This document shows, piece by piece, positions 27,947 to 37,029 of a stretch of DNA of 64,000 nucleotides; positions within the stretch are counted from its first letter, which is position 1; each line of letters begins with the position of its first letter. The position numbers were made by a program, and so were the translations under genes. The notes beneath the pieces were generated by a model. It made no database searches. It was given only the letters and a program-made list of their open reading frames with translations, and had not been told where the DNA came from. The DNA comes from Bin75 sp965200435 (GTDB lineage Bacteria; Nitrospirota; Nitrospiria; Nitrospirales; UBA8639), in contig OZ241337.1 of assembly GCA_965200435.1 (NCBI GenBank), positions 682,001-746,000 on the forward strand, read 5' to 3'.

Positions 27947-28945
27947 TCACTCCATTGCTCCTCGGGAACGCCCAGGCGGCGCAGACTCCACGCAAGCGCA
28001 TCCTCGGGATCGGGCGGAAGATCGTCGACCGTCTGCGCGAACGCCCCACAAACGCGGGGCTCGATCCTGCCGCGCCAGATCCCGCCACGCTACATAGAAT
28101 CCCCTCTGCCTACCCGGCATTTCCCACCCGGCCAATCCTTGACCGACAAACGCGTCCAACCATTTGATGAGTTGGTCGTTGATCTGTTCGGCGAGGGTCG
28201 TTCCTGCCAGGAGATCCACCCAATCGCTGATGGTCCCCTGGGCCGGCAAGTCCACGTCGATGGAGGCGCGTCGCTCGCCTGAACCGTCAAGGCTTGCCCA
28301 CGCGGCGTGCTCGCCGGACACCCCCAATACCGCCAACGTGACGTTCCACAGGTTCGTCAGATACGCCTCATCGGGATGATCCCGGCATTGCTCGCACTCC
28401 CGGAGCGTCCGTTCGATAATGCGTTGCCGGGCTTCTTTCGGAAGGTCCTGCCGGAATCGCTTCGTGACTCCGTCAGGACCGAGTTCCCGGGCTAACCGAG
28501 CGGGGTCCAATTCCTCGAATCCGAACACCACGTGCAACCACCACACGTCATCGGCCGTGATCTCACGACTTCCGACCGTGATCACCCGAGGATGTTCTCC
28601 TCGAGGACCCACACGCGCCAACGCCCGCTTGAGACTGTCGCCGGTGATCCGTCCGGATCGATAGAACATACGATACTCTTCATTGGGCAGATACCCGTTG
28701 CCGCCGAGCAGGGGTTGACCTTTCCGGACGGCCTGATCAAAGGGCAGATGCTCCAACCCGTGCATGGGATTGTGGGCAACCATGATTGGCATGGGCCAAT
28801 AGGGTGGAATGGGTTCGCTGGCCCGGGTTACCGTCTCCCGAAGGAGGTCACGTTCTTTTTGGGAAAGGGTGTGTAGCGAGGTGGGTCTCATCACACGGCC
28901 GTTTGTCACTCGGAGCTTCATGCCAACGTTGCGCATCCGGCGCAA
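27947..28945 (-). pseudogene. dabA: DabA-like (DUF2309) protein, N-terminal fragment
   Basis: This is the N-terminal ~300 residues of the same gene: WPMPIMVAHNPMHGLEHLPF, QPLLGGNGYL and RGFYVAWRDLARQDR are typical. Around 28044-28060 the frame is lost. From there the next frame reads on as TVDDLPPDPEDALAW and then EEQWSDYHARQLSQLPGW, joining the fragment at 27930. One base too many, possibly in the C4 run at 28056-28059 or the one at 28044-28047, explains it. The repaired protein would be about 1,000 residues. The start is ambiguous (ATGs at 28945, 28921 and 28891). It lies 26 bp downstream of the nhaR-like gene. Confidence 0.82.
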
Positions 28946-28971
28946 CGGCTATCTGCTCGACGGCAAGAAAA

Positions 28972-29871
28972 TTACCTGAAGACCTCTTCTTTGGCAGACT
29001 CGGAAATCGCCAAAACGGCCGGATGCTTTAAACGACGTTCAACCGTAATGCCATAGAAACGTTCCCTGAGCCCCGTAATTCGTGCCACTTTGTGAACTTG
29101 ATTCTGCCGGATGATTTCCGACTCAACGACTGACGAGCCGGGAAACAGCCCGTGCCCCTCCTGGGCGAACGCCTGCATCGTGGCCCCGTCTTCAAACTCG
29201 CCGACAATGAACGGCTCTATCTTGTATTTTCGAAACCACTCATCCAAGCCCCGTCTAAGCATGGAATTGGGCGTGGGCAACAGAAACGGTGCTCCATCCA
29301 ATGATTGTGGAAACTTCCGTCGATAGTGAGCGGCCAAGTGTTTGGGGCCGAAGAGCGTTACGCCTGATTCCCCGAGCAAATGGGTATGAGCCTCGATACT
29401 GACGCTGGGCGGGACAGGCGTGTCCGTTAAGACAATGTCCAGGGTATGGAGAGCGAGTTCGCCCAACAACCGTTCCAAGCGACCTTCCCAGCACACAATT
29501 TTCATGTGCTCGAACCGTTTGCACGCAACTTTCAGCAGTTTATAAGTCACCATTTTGGGGACGACTTCCGCCACGCCGACCACCAAGCGAATGGGGTGTT
29601 GGGTTCCGTAGCCTTTCAACGTGTTCGTTAATTCTCTGCCGAGCGAAAAAATTTCATCCGCGTAACGGTAGACCATTTTTCCAACGTCCGTCAGAACCAG
29701 TTTACGGCCTACGCGAGAAAACAATTTTTCACCGATCGCGTCTTCCAGCGCGCGAAGCTGCGCGCTCAGCGTGGGCTGGGACAGCGATAGCACCTCACGG
29801 GCTTGCTTGATGGACCCTTCCCGGGCAATCACCCAGAAATAGAGCAAATGATGGTAGTTCAGCCAATCCAT
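28972..29871 (-). CDS. NhaR-like LysR-family transcriptional regulator
   Basis: A 299-residue LysR-type regulator. The N-terminal winged helix-turn-helix begins WLNYHHLLYFWVIAREGS, with SLSQPTLSAQLRALED as the recognition region. This opening and VYRYADEIFSLGREL resemble NhaR rather than CbbR. The effector domain follows from about residue 95. It lies directly upstream of the dabA-like gene on the same strand and may have controlled it in response to pH, sodium or inorganic carbon. The regulator itself appears intact. Confidence 0.88.
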   Translation of the reverse strand: MDWLNYHHLLYFWVIAREGSIKQAREVLSLSQPTLSAQLRALEDAIGEKLFSRVGRKLVLTDVGKMVYRYADEIFSLGRELTNTLKGYGTQHPIRLVVGVAEVVPKMVTYKLLKVACKRFEHMKIVCWEGRLERLLGELALHTLDIVLTDTPVPPSVSIEAHTHLLGESGVTLFGPKHLAAHYRRKFPQSLDGAPFLLPTPNSMLRRGLDEWFRKYKIEPFIVGEFEDGATMQAFAQEGHGLFPGSSVVESEIIRQNQVHKVARITGLRERFYGITVERRLKHPAVLAISESAKEEVFR

Positions 29872-30067
29872 GACCCAAAACTGTACATTCGAAAAATAGA
29901 TGAATCAACAAATTAAGTAATTAGGGCACTACTGTCCGGTTAACTGCGCTGCTGCTCTACATCACTGTATGAATCTCTTCTCTTTTTTAGCAAAGAGCCA
30001 TGGTGACGACTTGCACGCGCCATGGCTTGGGGGGCTCGTTCGGGCAATCTTTCTTGGAGGCTTCCCC

Positions 30068-30357
30068 ATGTCTACTGGCAAGACCCGGGTTACTCAATGG
30101 ATGGACTTTCGGCCTGGGACGCCCTTCGCCCGCCGGGCCTGCTCCGCGACCAGCCGGTCGTATTGTCGGGGTCTTACCCCCACAAGCAGGAGCCGCTCCC
30201 TCGGCGACGCGCGCGCTTCAAAGCTCTCGACGCCCCGAAGACGCTGATCTTCTTGACCAACTTGTTTGGCCCTGCGCCGACCACGATCTGTGCGCTGACC
30301 AAAACCCGTTGGCAGCTCGAGTTGTTTTTCACATGGGTCCGACCTCTTGTATCTTAA
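30068..30357 (+). pseudogene. IS4-type transposase remnant
   Basis: Two transposase pieces in different frames. The N-terminal piece at 30068 begins STGKTRVTQWMDFRP, the usual opening of DUF4372-containing IS4 transposases. The C-terminal piece (ending 30357) reads KTLIFLTNLFGPAPTTICA followed by LTKTRWQLELFF, the conserved region around the last catalytic acid. The large middle part is missing. The stretch 29872-30762 otherwise holds only this and the next remnant; terminal repeats were not resolved. Confidence 0.7.
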
Positions 30358-30606
30358 GCGAAAGACCCTGGAGATTGCCGTCCACCCGGATACATCCGTT
30401 GTGGTGAAAGCTTCGCTGGGAAGCGATGTCGAAGAAGTGGTCCGCAGAGTCAGAATGCGCGCCTGATGGATTCATCTTCAGAGGCTTTACACGAGCTTTG
30501 CCACCTTTCACACCCTCATCACGATTCCGACTTTTACAAGCTGTTGTATCGCTACCCGCCGGACTGGGCTCACAGAAAACATCAACTGGAACTGGCGCTG
30601 GGTTAG
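30353..30606 (+). pseudogene. DUF45/YgjP-type zinc metallopeptidase remnant
   Basis: A first piece from 30353 reads LKRKTLEIAVHPDTSVVVKA, like the N terminus of YgjP proteins. A second piece in another frame from 30481 to the stop at 30604-30606 reads EALHELCHLSHPHHDSDFY and ends ELALG, the C-terminal HELCH zinc region. The intervening central part, including the first metal-binding motif, is deleted. It is therefore non-functional and lies directly after the transposase remnant. Confidence 0.68.
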
Positions 30607-30762
30607 CCGCCTGTGGCAAAACCCCGGGCTGCCGGCCCATATCTGCGCGTCACGGCCGACTCTCGGGGGTCGTTCCTTGATTCTCGCCTTGCCGGTACAG
30701 TAACGTGAATTTTTCAGTCTTTCTTTGAACACATTCGATTTCTTGAAGAAGGAGTAGCCGGA

Positions 30763-31938
30763 ATGAGCGGTGTTCCCATTACGTATGCTGAACGCATCAA
30801 GACGTTACCCCCTTATCTCTTTGCAGCCATTGACGAGATGAAACAGCAGGCCGTCGCGCGCGGGGTGGATATCATCAACTTGGGAATCGGCGACCCAGAC
30901 CTGCCTACACCCGGTCTTATTCTGGAACGCATGCACCAGGCGGTCACCGATCCTCAGCATCATCAATATCCTTCATCGAGTGGAATGTTGTCGTTCCGCA
31001 CTGCGGTCGCCGGCTGGTACAAGCGACGATTCAACGTGACCGTGGACCCCAAGTCCGAGGTGGTCACCCTCATCGGGTCGAAGGAAGGCATCGGTCACGT
31101 CCCCATGGCGTTTATCGACCCGGGCGACGTGGTGCTCGTTCCAAGCCCCGGGTATCCCGTGTATCCGGTGGCCGCCAGTTTTGCCGGCGGCACGGCCCAT
31201 GAGATGCCCCTGTTGAAACAGAACGGGTTCCTTCCCGACCTGGATGCTATTCCGCCGGACGTGGCCCGCAAAGCGAAGTTGATGTTTTTGAATTCACCGA
31301 ACAATCCCACGTCGGTCATTGCGGACACGGCGTTTTTTACTCGTGTGATTGCGTTTGCAAAAGAGCACCACGTCATCGTGTGCCACGATGCGGCGTATTC
31401 GGAAATTTACTACGATGGCCACCGTCCGCCGAGCTTTTTGGAAGCAGAGGGCGCCATGGACGTGGGGAGCGAGTTTCACTCGCTGTCCAAGACGTTCAAC
31501 ATGACGGGATGGCGGATCGGGTTTGCCGTCGGTCGGGCCGAAGTGATTGCGGGGTTGAGCCAAGTCAAAAGCAACTTGGATTCGGGCCAATTTCAAGCCG
31601 TTCAAGACGCGGGAATCACGGCTCTGGAGTCCGACGATCGACTCGCCGCCGGGCTCCGGGCCATTTACCAAGAGCGCCGGGACGTGTTGGTCGCGGGATT
31701 GCGAGACCTCGGGATCGAGTTTGAGACGCCCGCGGCGACGTTCTACGTCTGGATCGAGGTGCCCCAAGGCTATACTTCGGCTTCCTTTACGGCACACCTT
31801 TTGGAAAAGGCCGGGATCGTGACCACACCGGGAAACGGGTTCGGGGCTCCGGGTGAAGGCTACATCCGTATGGCCCTCACCACGACCAAAGAGCGATTGG
31901 CCGAAGCCGTGGACCGGCTCAAACAAATCGGGTGGTGA
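30763..31938 (+). CDS. dapL: LL-diaminopimelate aminotransferase (class I/II aminotransferase)
   Basis: DapL converts tetrahydrodipicolinate directly to LL-diaminopimelate, a short route to lysine and meso-DAP. The 391-residue PLP enzyme has INLGIGDPDLPTP, YPSSSGMLSFR, FLNSPNNPT and the PLP lysine in SLSKTFNMTGWRIGFAVG. Length and motifs fit DapL; a related aspartate/alanine-type aminotransferase cannot be fully excluded. An AAGAAGGAG precedes the ATG. The DAP-type MurE in this window gives the product a use. Confidence 0.86.
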   Translation: MSGVPITYAERIKTLPPYLFAAIDEMKQQAVARGVDIINLGIGDPDLPTPGLILERMHQAVTDPQHHQYPSSSGMLSFRTAVAGWYKRRFNVTVDPKSEVVTLIGSKEGIGHVPMAFIDPGDVVLVPSPGYPVYPVAASFAGGTAHEMPLLKQNGFLPDLDAIPPDVARKAKLMFLNSPNNPTSVIADTAFFTRVIAFAKEHHVIVCHDAAYSEIYYDGHRPPSFLEAEGAMDVGSEFHSLSKTFNMTGWRIGFAVGRAEVIAGLSQVKSNLDSGQFQAVQDAGITALESDDRLAAGLRAIYQERRDVLVAGLRDLGIEFETPAATFYVWIEVPQGYTSASFTAHLLEKAGIVTTPGNGFGAPGEGYIRMALTTTKERLAEAVDRLKQIGW

Positions 31939-32004
31939 CCATTCTTCCATCAGCGTGCGCGCCGCCACGACGATGAAGCGCGAAGACGTGAATACGGTGG
32001 AGAG

Positions 32005-32562
32005 ATGAGCGTCGAAACCATCTTTATCGCCTTCGGATCGAACCGGGGGGACCGGCAGGACTTTTGTGACAGGGCCGTGGCCTTGATGGGATTGCTCCCC
32101 CATTCCACACTGACGGGGGTCTCGTCGTATTACGAAACTGAACCCGTCAATATGACGGCCGGACACGACGACACGTGGTTTTATAACGGGGTCGTTCGTC
32201 TTGAGACGCAACTCCAACCGGAAAACCTGTTGGCCATTTGCCAGGAAACGGAACGGGGCCTCGGTCGCAATCCCGGACCTCGTCATGCCTCCCGCCTGAT
32301 CGACCTGGACATCCTGTTCTATGGACAACGGATCTTCAAGACCTCGGCTCTCACCATTCCACATCCCCGTCTCCATCAGCGGCGATTCGTCCTGATGCCG
32401 ATGACCGAACTCGCCCCGGACTGGATCCATCCGCAATACGACCAAACGATGCAAGCCTTGCTCGACCGGCTGACGGATACGCATCGCGTGCGAAAGCTTG
32501 ACGTGGTTCCCGGTGCTCGTTTCTCCACCCGGCCTTCGTGTGCAGGGCCTTCCGCTGACTGA
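32005..32562 (+). CDS. folK: HPPK, 2-amino-4-hydroxy-6-hydroxymethyldihydropteridine pyrophosphokinase
   Basis: FolK pyrophosphorylates hydroxymethyl-dihydropterin in folate synthesis. The 185-residue protein shows FIAFGSNRGDR, YYETEPVNM and LGRNPGPRHASRLIDLDIL, and IPHPRLHQRRFVLMP in the C-terminal half, all HPPK signatures. It abuts panC with no gap (TGA then ATG), so the two are coupled; folate and pantothenate genes are often paired. Confidence 0.95.
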   Translation: MSVETIFIAFGSNRGDRQDFCDRAVALMGLLPHSTLTGVSSYYETEPVNMTAGHDDTWFYNGVVRLETQLQPENLLAICQETERGLGRNPGPRHASRLIDLDILFYGQRIFKTSALTIPHPRLHQRRFVLMPMTELAPDWIHPQYDQTMQALLDRLTDTHRVRKLDVVPGARFSTRPSCAGPSAD

Positions 32563-33414
32563 ATGCGTATCATCCGAACGACTCAGGCCCTGCGAAACTG
32601 GCGACGGCTGCAGGATCCGCTCGGGACCTCAATCGGGCTGGTGCCGACTATGGGAGCATTACACGCAGGCCATCGGTCGTTGATGCAACGCGCGCGTCGC
32701 ACGTCCCAAGCGGTCGTGGTCAGCCTTTTCGTGAACCCGCTCCAGTTCGGCCCGACCGAGGATTACCGGCGCTATCCGAGAGACTTGGCGCAGGATCTCG
32801 CACGCTGTCGTGAAGAGAACGTCAATCTCGTCTTCATGCCGAAAGTGGAAACTCTGTACCCGCAGGATTTTCAAACGACCGTTGCCGTCAAGACACTTGC
32901 GCAACGATGGGAGGGAGAACATCGGCCCACGCATTTTCAGGGCGTGACCACGGTCGTGACCAAACTGTTGAATCTCGTCCGTCCGGCTCGCGCGTTCTTC
33001 GGTCAAAAAGATTACCAGCAATTTTGCGTGATCCGGCAATTGGTGAAGGACCTCGACGTCGATACGCAGGTCACCTTGTGCCCGACCATTCGCGACTCCG
33101 ACGGGTTCGCCCTGAGTTCACGAAATCGCTACGTCACGAGATCACAACGTCAACGGGCCCTGGCCCTCTATCAGGCCCTGTTGGCCGGGAAGGCAGCCAT
33201 CGCAGAAGGAATGGACCGCGCAGATCTGGTCGAAAAGACAATGGGAAAGGTCCTCGATGCAGGGCACGGGCTCGCCGTTGACTACCTGGCGTGTTGTGAC
33301 GCCAGCACGCTCGAACCCCTTTCCCGTCTTCGGGGCACGGTCGTCCTACTCGGAGCGATCAGGATCGGCGGGGTTCGGTTCCTCGATAATCTCATCGTTC
33401 GGATTCGACGATAA
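32563..33414 (+). CDS. panC: Pantoate-beta-alanine ligase
   Basis: PanC makes pantothenate from pantoate and beta-alanine with ATP. The 283-residue protein has the nucleotide motif PTMGALHAGHRSLM (HxGH), VVSLFVNPLQFG, FFGQKDYQQFCVI and LSSRNRYVT. It directly follows folK. Its last 69 bp overlap the 3' end of the convergent SUMF1-domain gene, leaving no room for a terminator. Confidence 0.96.
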   Translation: MRIIRTTQALRNWRRLQDPLGTSIGLVPTMGALHAGHRSLMQRARRTSQAVVVSLFVNPLQFGPTEDYRRYPRDLAQDLARCREENVNLVFMPKVETLYPQDFQTTVAVKTLAQRWEGEHRPTHFQGVTTVVTKLLNLVRPARAFFGQKDYQQFCVIRQLVKDLDVDTQVTLCPTIRDSDGFALSSRNRYVTRSQRQRALALYQALLAGKAAIAEGMDRADLVEKTMGKVLDAGHGLAVDYLACCDASTLEPLSRLRGTVVLLGAIRIGGVRFLDNLIVRIRR

Positions 33415-34347
33415 GGTCCGGGCACACCGGAACCCGATATTGGGCGAACGCGTGTCGGGCGTTGCTCCGTTGCGGGTGGCCGTTCGCAGGAGCTGCGGGC
33501 GGCTGCGCCACGACCCGCCTCGCACGCTCTTGTACCGCCCGGTCCTGGGACCCGAGGGATTCCTTTCAGGCATCAGGGGATACGAGTCCGGACCGAACCA
33601 ATCGTGCACCCATTCCCGCACATTACCGGCCATATGATGAAGCCCGTACGGACTCCGGCCTTCCTCAAAACTGTCCACGGCCGCGACCAATGGGATCTGG
33701 TGAACGTGATACAACCCGAATACTGCCAAATCAGGGCCAGGCGGGTCCGCACCCCAAGGAAACACCCGGCCGTCGGTCCCCCGGGCGGCCTTTTCCCATT
33801 CGGCCTCGGTGGGCAACCGTTTGCCGTATGTTCGACAAAACCGTTCCGCTTCATCCCACGAAACGTACAGGGCCGGCCACCGCGCCATCACGTAATCCGG
33901 GAGAAAATGGACCTCGATTAAATGCCAAATCAGACGTCGCAATTTGACCGGAACCGGAAGCCCTTGCCCGTCCAGAAACGCCAGGTACTCGGCCATGCTC
34001 ACTTCATCACGATCAAGTGCATAGGCATCCAGCCAGATCCGGCGTTGTGGAAACTCCGTATCGTCGTACTGCGTTTCCAACCCGAACGGATCATCATCTT
34101 TGCGCACGGTCCCCATGAGAAACCACCCCGCGGGAATCCGTGCCATCGGAGACGATTGGGATAACCCGGCGATCTCCGCCAGATGCTGCTCCAACTCCGG
34201 GGGTGTAGCCGGATCGCCGGTTTCCGAAGCCGTGCGTTCCGAACCCACGACCAAACAGACGAAGAACATCGTGCTGATCACGATCCCCAGGGATTGCGGA
34301 ACGTTCCGTGAGGAAACCCCGGTCGAACGGGCGATCCGCTTGCTCAC
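33346..34347 (-). CDS. Exported SUMF1/FGE-sulfatase-domain protein lacking the catalytic cysteines
   Basis: A 333-residue protein with an N-terminal signal or anchor (IVISTMFFVCLVVG). The formylglycine-generating-enzyme fold starts at about residue 70 (ARIPAGWFLMGT), with LPTEAEWEKAARG, MAGNVREWVHDW, SVRGGSWRSRPQLLRTA and GFRCAR. True FGE has cysteines after RGGSW; here the residues are Arg-Ser, so sulfatase activation is unlikely. The ATG overlaps the stop of the PhoX-like gene, so the pair is coupled. The last ~20 residues are encoded over the panC 3' end. Confidence 0.85.
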   Translation of the reverse strand: MSKRIARSTGVSSRNVPQSLGIVISTMFFVCLVVGSERTASETGDPATPPELEQHLAEIAGLSQSSPMARIPAGWFLMGTVRKDDDPFGLETQYDDTEFPQRRIWLDAYALDRDEVSMAEYLAFLDGQGLPVPVKLRRLIWHLIEVHFLPDYVMARWPALYVSWDEAERFCRTYGKRLPTEAEWEKAARGTDGRVFPWGADPPGPDLAVFGLYHVHQIPLVAAVDSFEEGRSPYGLHHMAGNVREWVHDWFGPDSYPLMPERNPSGPRTGRYKSVRGGSWRSRPQLLRTATRNGATPDTRSPNIGFRCARTLSSNPNDEIIEEPNPADPDRSE

Positions 34348-36089
34348 CGGCTGGCCCGTCCGGGAACCACGGCCACGCGGCTCCTGAGCAGGATGAGTTG
34401 GCCGCCCTCAACCAGCTTATGCTTTGCAATGATCCCGTCGCGTATTGTGTGCGCCTGAACCGTGGCCAGTAACACTCGTTCGCCGACGCGGGACTCGAAG
34501 AGATGCGTGACATCGAGAATCCCGGCCGACTCCCATTTTCCAATCACCTCGGGGTTTTCATCGATGCTGCCTTCCGGCAACACGACAGATCGATCGATCC
34601 GGGATATCCGTTCCACGGTACCGGCGAGAGGGGCCAGACGCCACAGCGAAGCCTCCTGTCCAGAATGACTCCCAAAAAACGGGGCTCGTCTTTTTGCATT
34701 GTCTTCCTGGATGTAGATCGATCCATCCCCTGCCCAAACTAGATTATCCGGGCTTCGAATGCCCGCGTCAGGGTGGGAAAACCTGGCGCCACCGGCATCG
34801 TCGCCGTCATACAAGATGGTGAGCGTAGCCGTCCCCTTCTCCAGATCGACATCGATTTGATAGATGGTCCCCCAGGCATCGTGATCAGGAAACACGGCAT
34901 CCCGTCCGGTCGAGGCCAGGACCGCTCTGGTCCCGATGGAGGGATGCGTGCTCACGTCTTCCGGCCGGGAAAATTGAAAGGCGCCACCGGCTTTCGCCTC
35001 TCGCCGGAGCATCCATCCGGTTTTGTAGCCCAGTGAGTCGTACCCCTTTTGCCTGGCCTTCGCCCTGTCCAACACCTCAATCTTTTTCCACGCGCCGGTG
35101 AGAGTGGAGCCTGTCCCGTTAAACTGGGCCACCGTCCGTACGCCATTGTCCGCTACGAAGTAATACAATTGCCCCACGAGCAATCCGTTCCGGTTCAGAA
35201 AGGTCGCGTTTGCCGGCTCAAGGCCGGGAGGAAAAGCCTTTGTCGAGGCATCTTTTTGACCCACGTACAACCAGAGCGGCGCTGTAACAAGATGATCGGG
35301 AGACATGTGCAAGTCGGCCTTTTGTCCGAAGGATTCGGCTTCGTCGGTTTGCGGGATCGTATCGTCTCCGATCAGAAGGGCCACCGAATCGGAGGGGCCG
35401 GACAGCGGCGTGGTATTTTCTCCCGCCATTCGCCCCATGGCCGGCACCGCGTGAAAGGTCCGGCGTTCCACGTCCAAGGCCCAAACCGTTCCTCCATACG
35501 GATGGTCTAGAGGATCCGAGAGTTCCTCCTGGGTCATGTAGAGGGTATCGGCAAAATTGAACGTGCCCTTGCCGATCAATTGGCTCGAACACAGGCGCGA
35601 TAGGCCTTGTTCGGTGCGGGAAACCTCATTGACCTGAAATCCCGTTTCGACGATCCGGCCTTGCCGGTCATGAATGGTCCGATAGGCAATTCCGCTGTTG
35701 AGAATCCGCAACATCCGGCGATCGATATCCAGAAAGCTGATGCGAGCCCCGGTCAGCGTTGTGCCGTTGTCCAGCCGGTACGGATAGCCCGCCTTGCCCT
35801 TCAGTTCATGATTCACCAGCACCCGAACGGTGCCTTCATCCAACTGATAGGCACCAAGGCCGTCCAACGCACCCACGGGTTGATACGCCTGGTCAGGGAA
35901 CCGAGGATCCCGAGACGGCACGCGGTCTCCGATCGTCAACAGGGAAAGCACCTCCCATGTTCCCTGCCCCTTCATCATGGAAACCGGGGACGGGTGCTGG
36001 GACACGAATCCTGTCAACGCCACTCCAAGGAGGGCCAAGCCTGTCATCTTCAGCACCTGCCTTAACACGAGCGCATTGAGCGATACCAT
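34344..36089 (-). CDS. PhoX-like (DUF839) exported protein
   Basis: A 581-residue protein that starts with a hydrophobic export segment (LKMTGLALLGVALTGFV). Segments such as VLVNHELKGKAGYPYRLDNG, VWALDVERRTFHAVPAMGRM, AENTTPLSG and SPDNLVWAGDGSIYIQED are typical of the PhoX beta-propeller family of Ca/Fe alkaline phosphatases. I do not see a clear twin-arginine motif. The start at 36089 follows GGGAG and places the signal peptide at the N terminus; an upstream extension of 30 codons is rejected. It is coupled to the SUMF1 gene. Confidence 0.72.
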   Translation of the reverse strand: MVSLNALVLRQVLKMTGLALLGVALTGFVSQHPSPVSMMKGQGTWEVLSLLTIGDRVPSRDPRFPDQAYQPVGALDGLGAYQLDEGTVRVLVNHELKGKAGYPYRLDNGTTLTGARISFLDIDRRMLRILNSGIAYRTIHDRQGRIVETGFQVNEVSRTEQGLSRLCSSQLIGKGTFNFADTLYMTQEELSDPLDHPYGGTVWALDVERRTFHAVPAMGRMAGENTTPLSGPSDSVALLIGDDTIPQTDEAESFGQKADLHMSPDHLVTAPLWLYVGQKDASTKAFPPGLEPANATFLNRNGLLVGQLYYFVADNGVRTVAQFNGTGSTLTGAWKKIEVLDRAKARQKGYDSLGYKTGWMLRREAKAGGAFQFSRPEDVSTHPSIGTRAVLASTGRDAVFPDHDAWGTIYQIDVDLEKGTATLTILYDGDDAGGARFSHPDAGIRSPDNLVWAGDGSIYIQEDNAKRRAPFFGSHSGQEASLWRLAPLAGTVERISRIDRSVVLPEGSIDENPEVIGKWESAGILDVTHLFESRVGERVLLATVQAHTIRDGIIAKHKLVEGGQLILLRSRVAVVPGRASR

Positions 36090-36207
36090 GTCTCTCCCTA
36101 TTTGCGAAGACGTCCTCAAAACATCGACCGTTTCATATCCCTGCGATTTATACAACCAAAGCGGAGCATTTTTCGACACTTGACAGGACCATTTCTTTTA
36201 CTGTATT

Positions 36208-36226
36208 GAATGTAATAATCATTATC
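36208..36226. promoter_or_regulatory. Candidate Fur box in a divergent intergenic region
   Basis: The 19 bp GAATGTAATAATCATTATC match 15 of 19 positions of the classic Fur consensus (GATAATGATAATCATTATC), with the right half perfect. It lies between the divergent PhoX-like and HD-GYP genes. A TTGACA at 36180-36185 precedes it on the plus strand. Iron control is an inference from sequence similarity only. Confidence 0.5.
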
Positions 36227-36308
36227 GTAATAAAGCGAACAGCCTACAAGAGTCCTCTGTTCGAGAAAACCCATATCTTATCAGAAAAGAACAAAGGAGA
36301 ACTCATCG

Positions 36309-36986
36309 ATGAAAGGTTCCTATACTCTGACGCTTCGACAACCTGCCTCTCCCATTCCCAATAAAGAGAATCCATTTTGTCTGGTTCGAGGATTTCTGCA
36401 ACTCATGGAAAGCCATGACCCGCTTATTGTCGGCCATTGCGAACGGACGGCCCAATTTGCCTTGGCCCTTGGACATGCCATGGACTTACCGGACCAGGAA
36501 CTGCTCCAACTTCACTATGCCGCCCTGTTACACGATCTCGGTAAATTTTTACTTCCACCTCACGTGCGAACCGGCATCAATTTATCGCCGGAAGAAGAGA
36601 TAAAAAATCAATGCCACCCTCGGGTCGGTGCCACCATCCTGCAACAATGGCCCTGTCTCAATACTGCGTCCGTCCTGATTGCTCACCACCATGAACGATG
36701 GGACGGCTATGGATATCCTTATGGACTCCGGAGAACGTTAATCCCGCTTGGGTCCCGAATTCTGAGTATTGCCGACGCATTTGATAAATTGATTTCACCC
36801 TGTCCTCATGGAGAAGGACACCCTTTTGAGAAAGCCATTCAGCTCCTCAAGGGGAGCTCCGGCTTGCGATTCGATCCGGAATTAACGGAACAGTTCCTGC
36901 TACTCATTCCCAATTTGTTCAACATGCATAATGAGATCCAATTTTCCTTGTCGTGCCATTCCCCGGTCGGCAATTTGGTGAGTTGA
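36309..36986 (+). CDS. HD-GYP-domain protein
   Basis: A 225-residue single-domain protein. HCERTAQFALALGHAM, LLHDLGKFLLPPHV, HPRVGATILQQWP and AHHHERWDGYGYPYGL give the HD metal residues and the GYP motif. ILSIADAFDKL completes the pattern. HD-GYP proteins hydrolyse cyclic di-GMP; there is no sensor or receiver domain here, so input would have to come from a partner. A CAAAGGAGA Shine-Dalgarno supports the start. The gene is downstream of the candidate Fur box. Confidence 0.88.
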   Translation: MKGSYTLTLRQPASPIPNKENPFCLVRGFLQLMESHDPLIVGHCERTAQFALALGHAMDLPDQELLQLHYAALLHDLGKFLLPPHVRTGINLSPEEEIKNQCHPRVGATILQQWPCLNTASVLIAHHHERWDGYGYPYGLRRTLIPLGSRILSIADAFDKLISPCPHGEGHPFEKAIQLLKGSSGLRFDPELTEQFLLLIPNLFNMHNEIQFSLSCHSPVGNLVS

Positions 36987-37029
36987 TGCCCCTGTGCTAC
37001 AATGTGATTCGTCTCAACGGCCGGTGAAC

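Noticed and set aside
31294..32484. 396-codon open frame on the minus strand
   Set aside because: It is antisense to dapL and folK, both clearly real; no domain or ribosome-binding site is seen.
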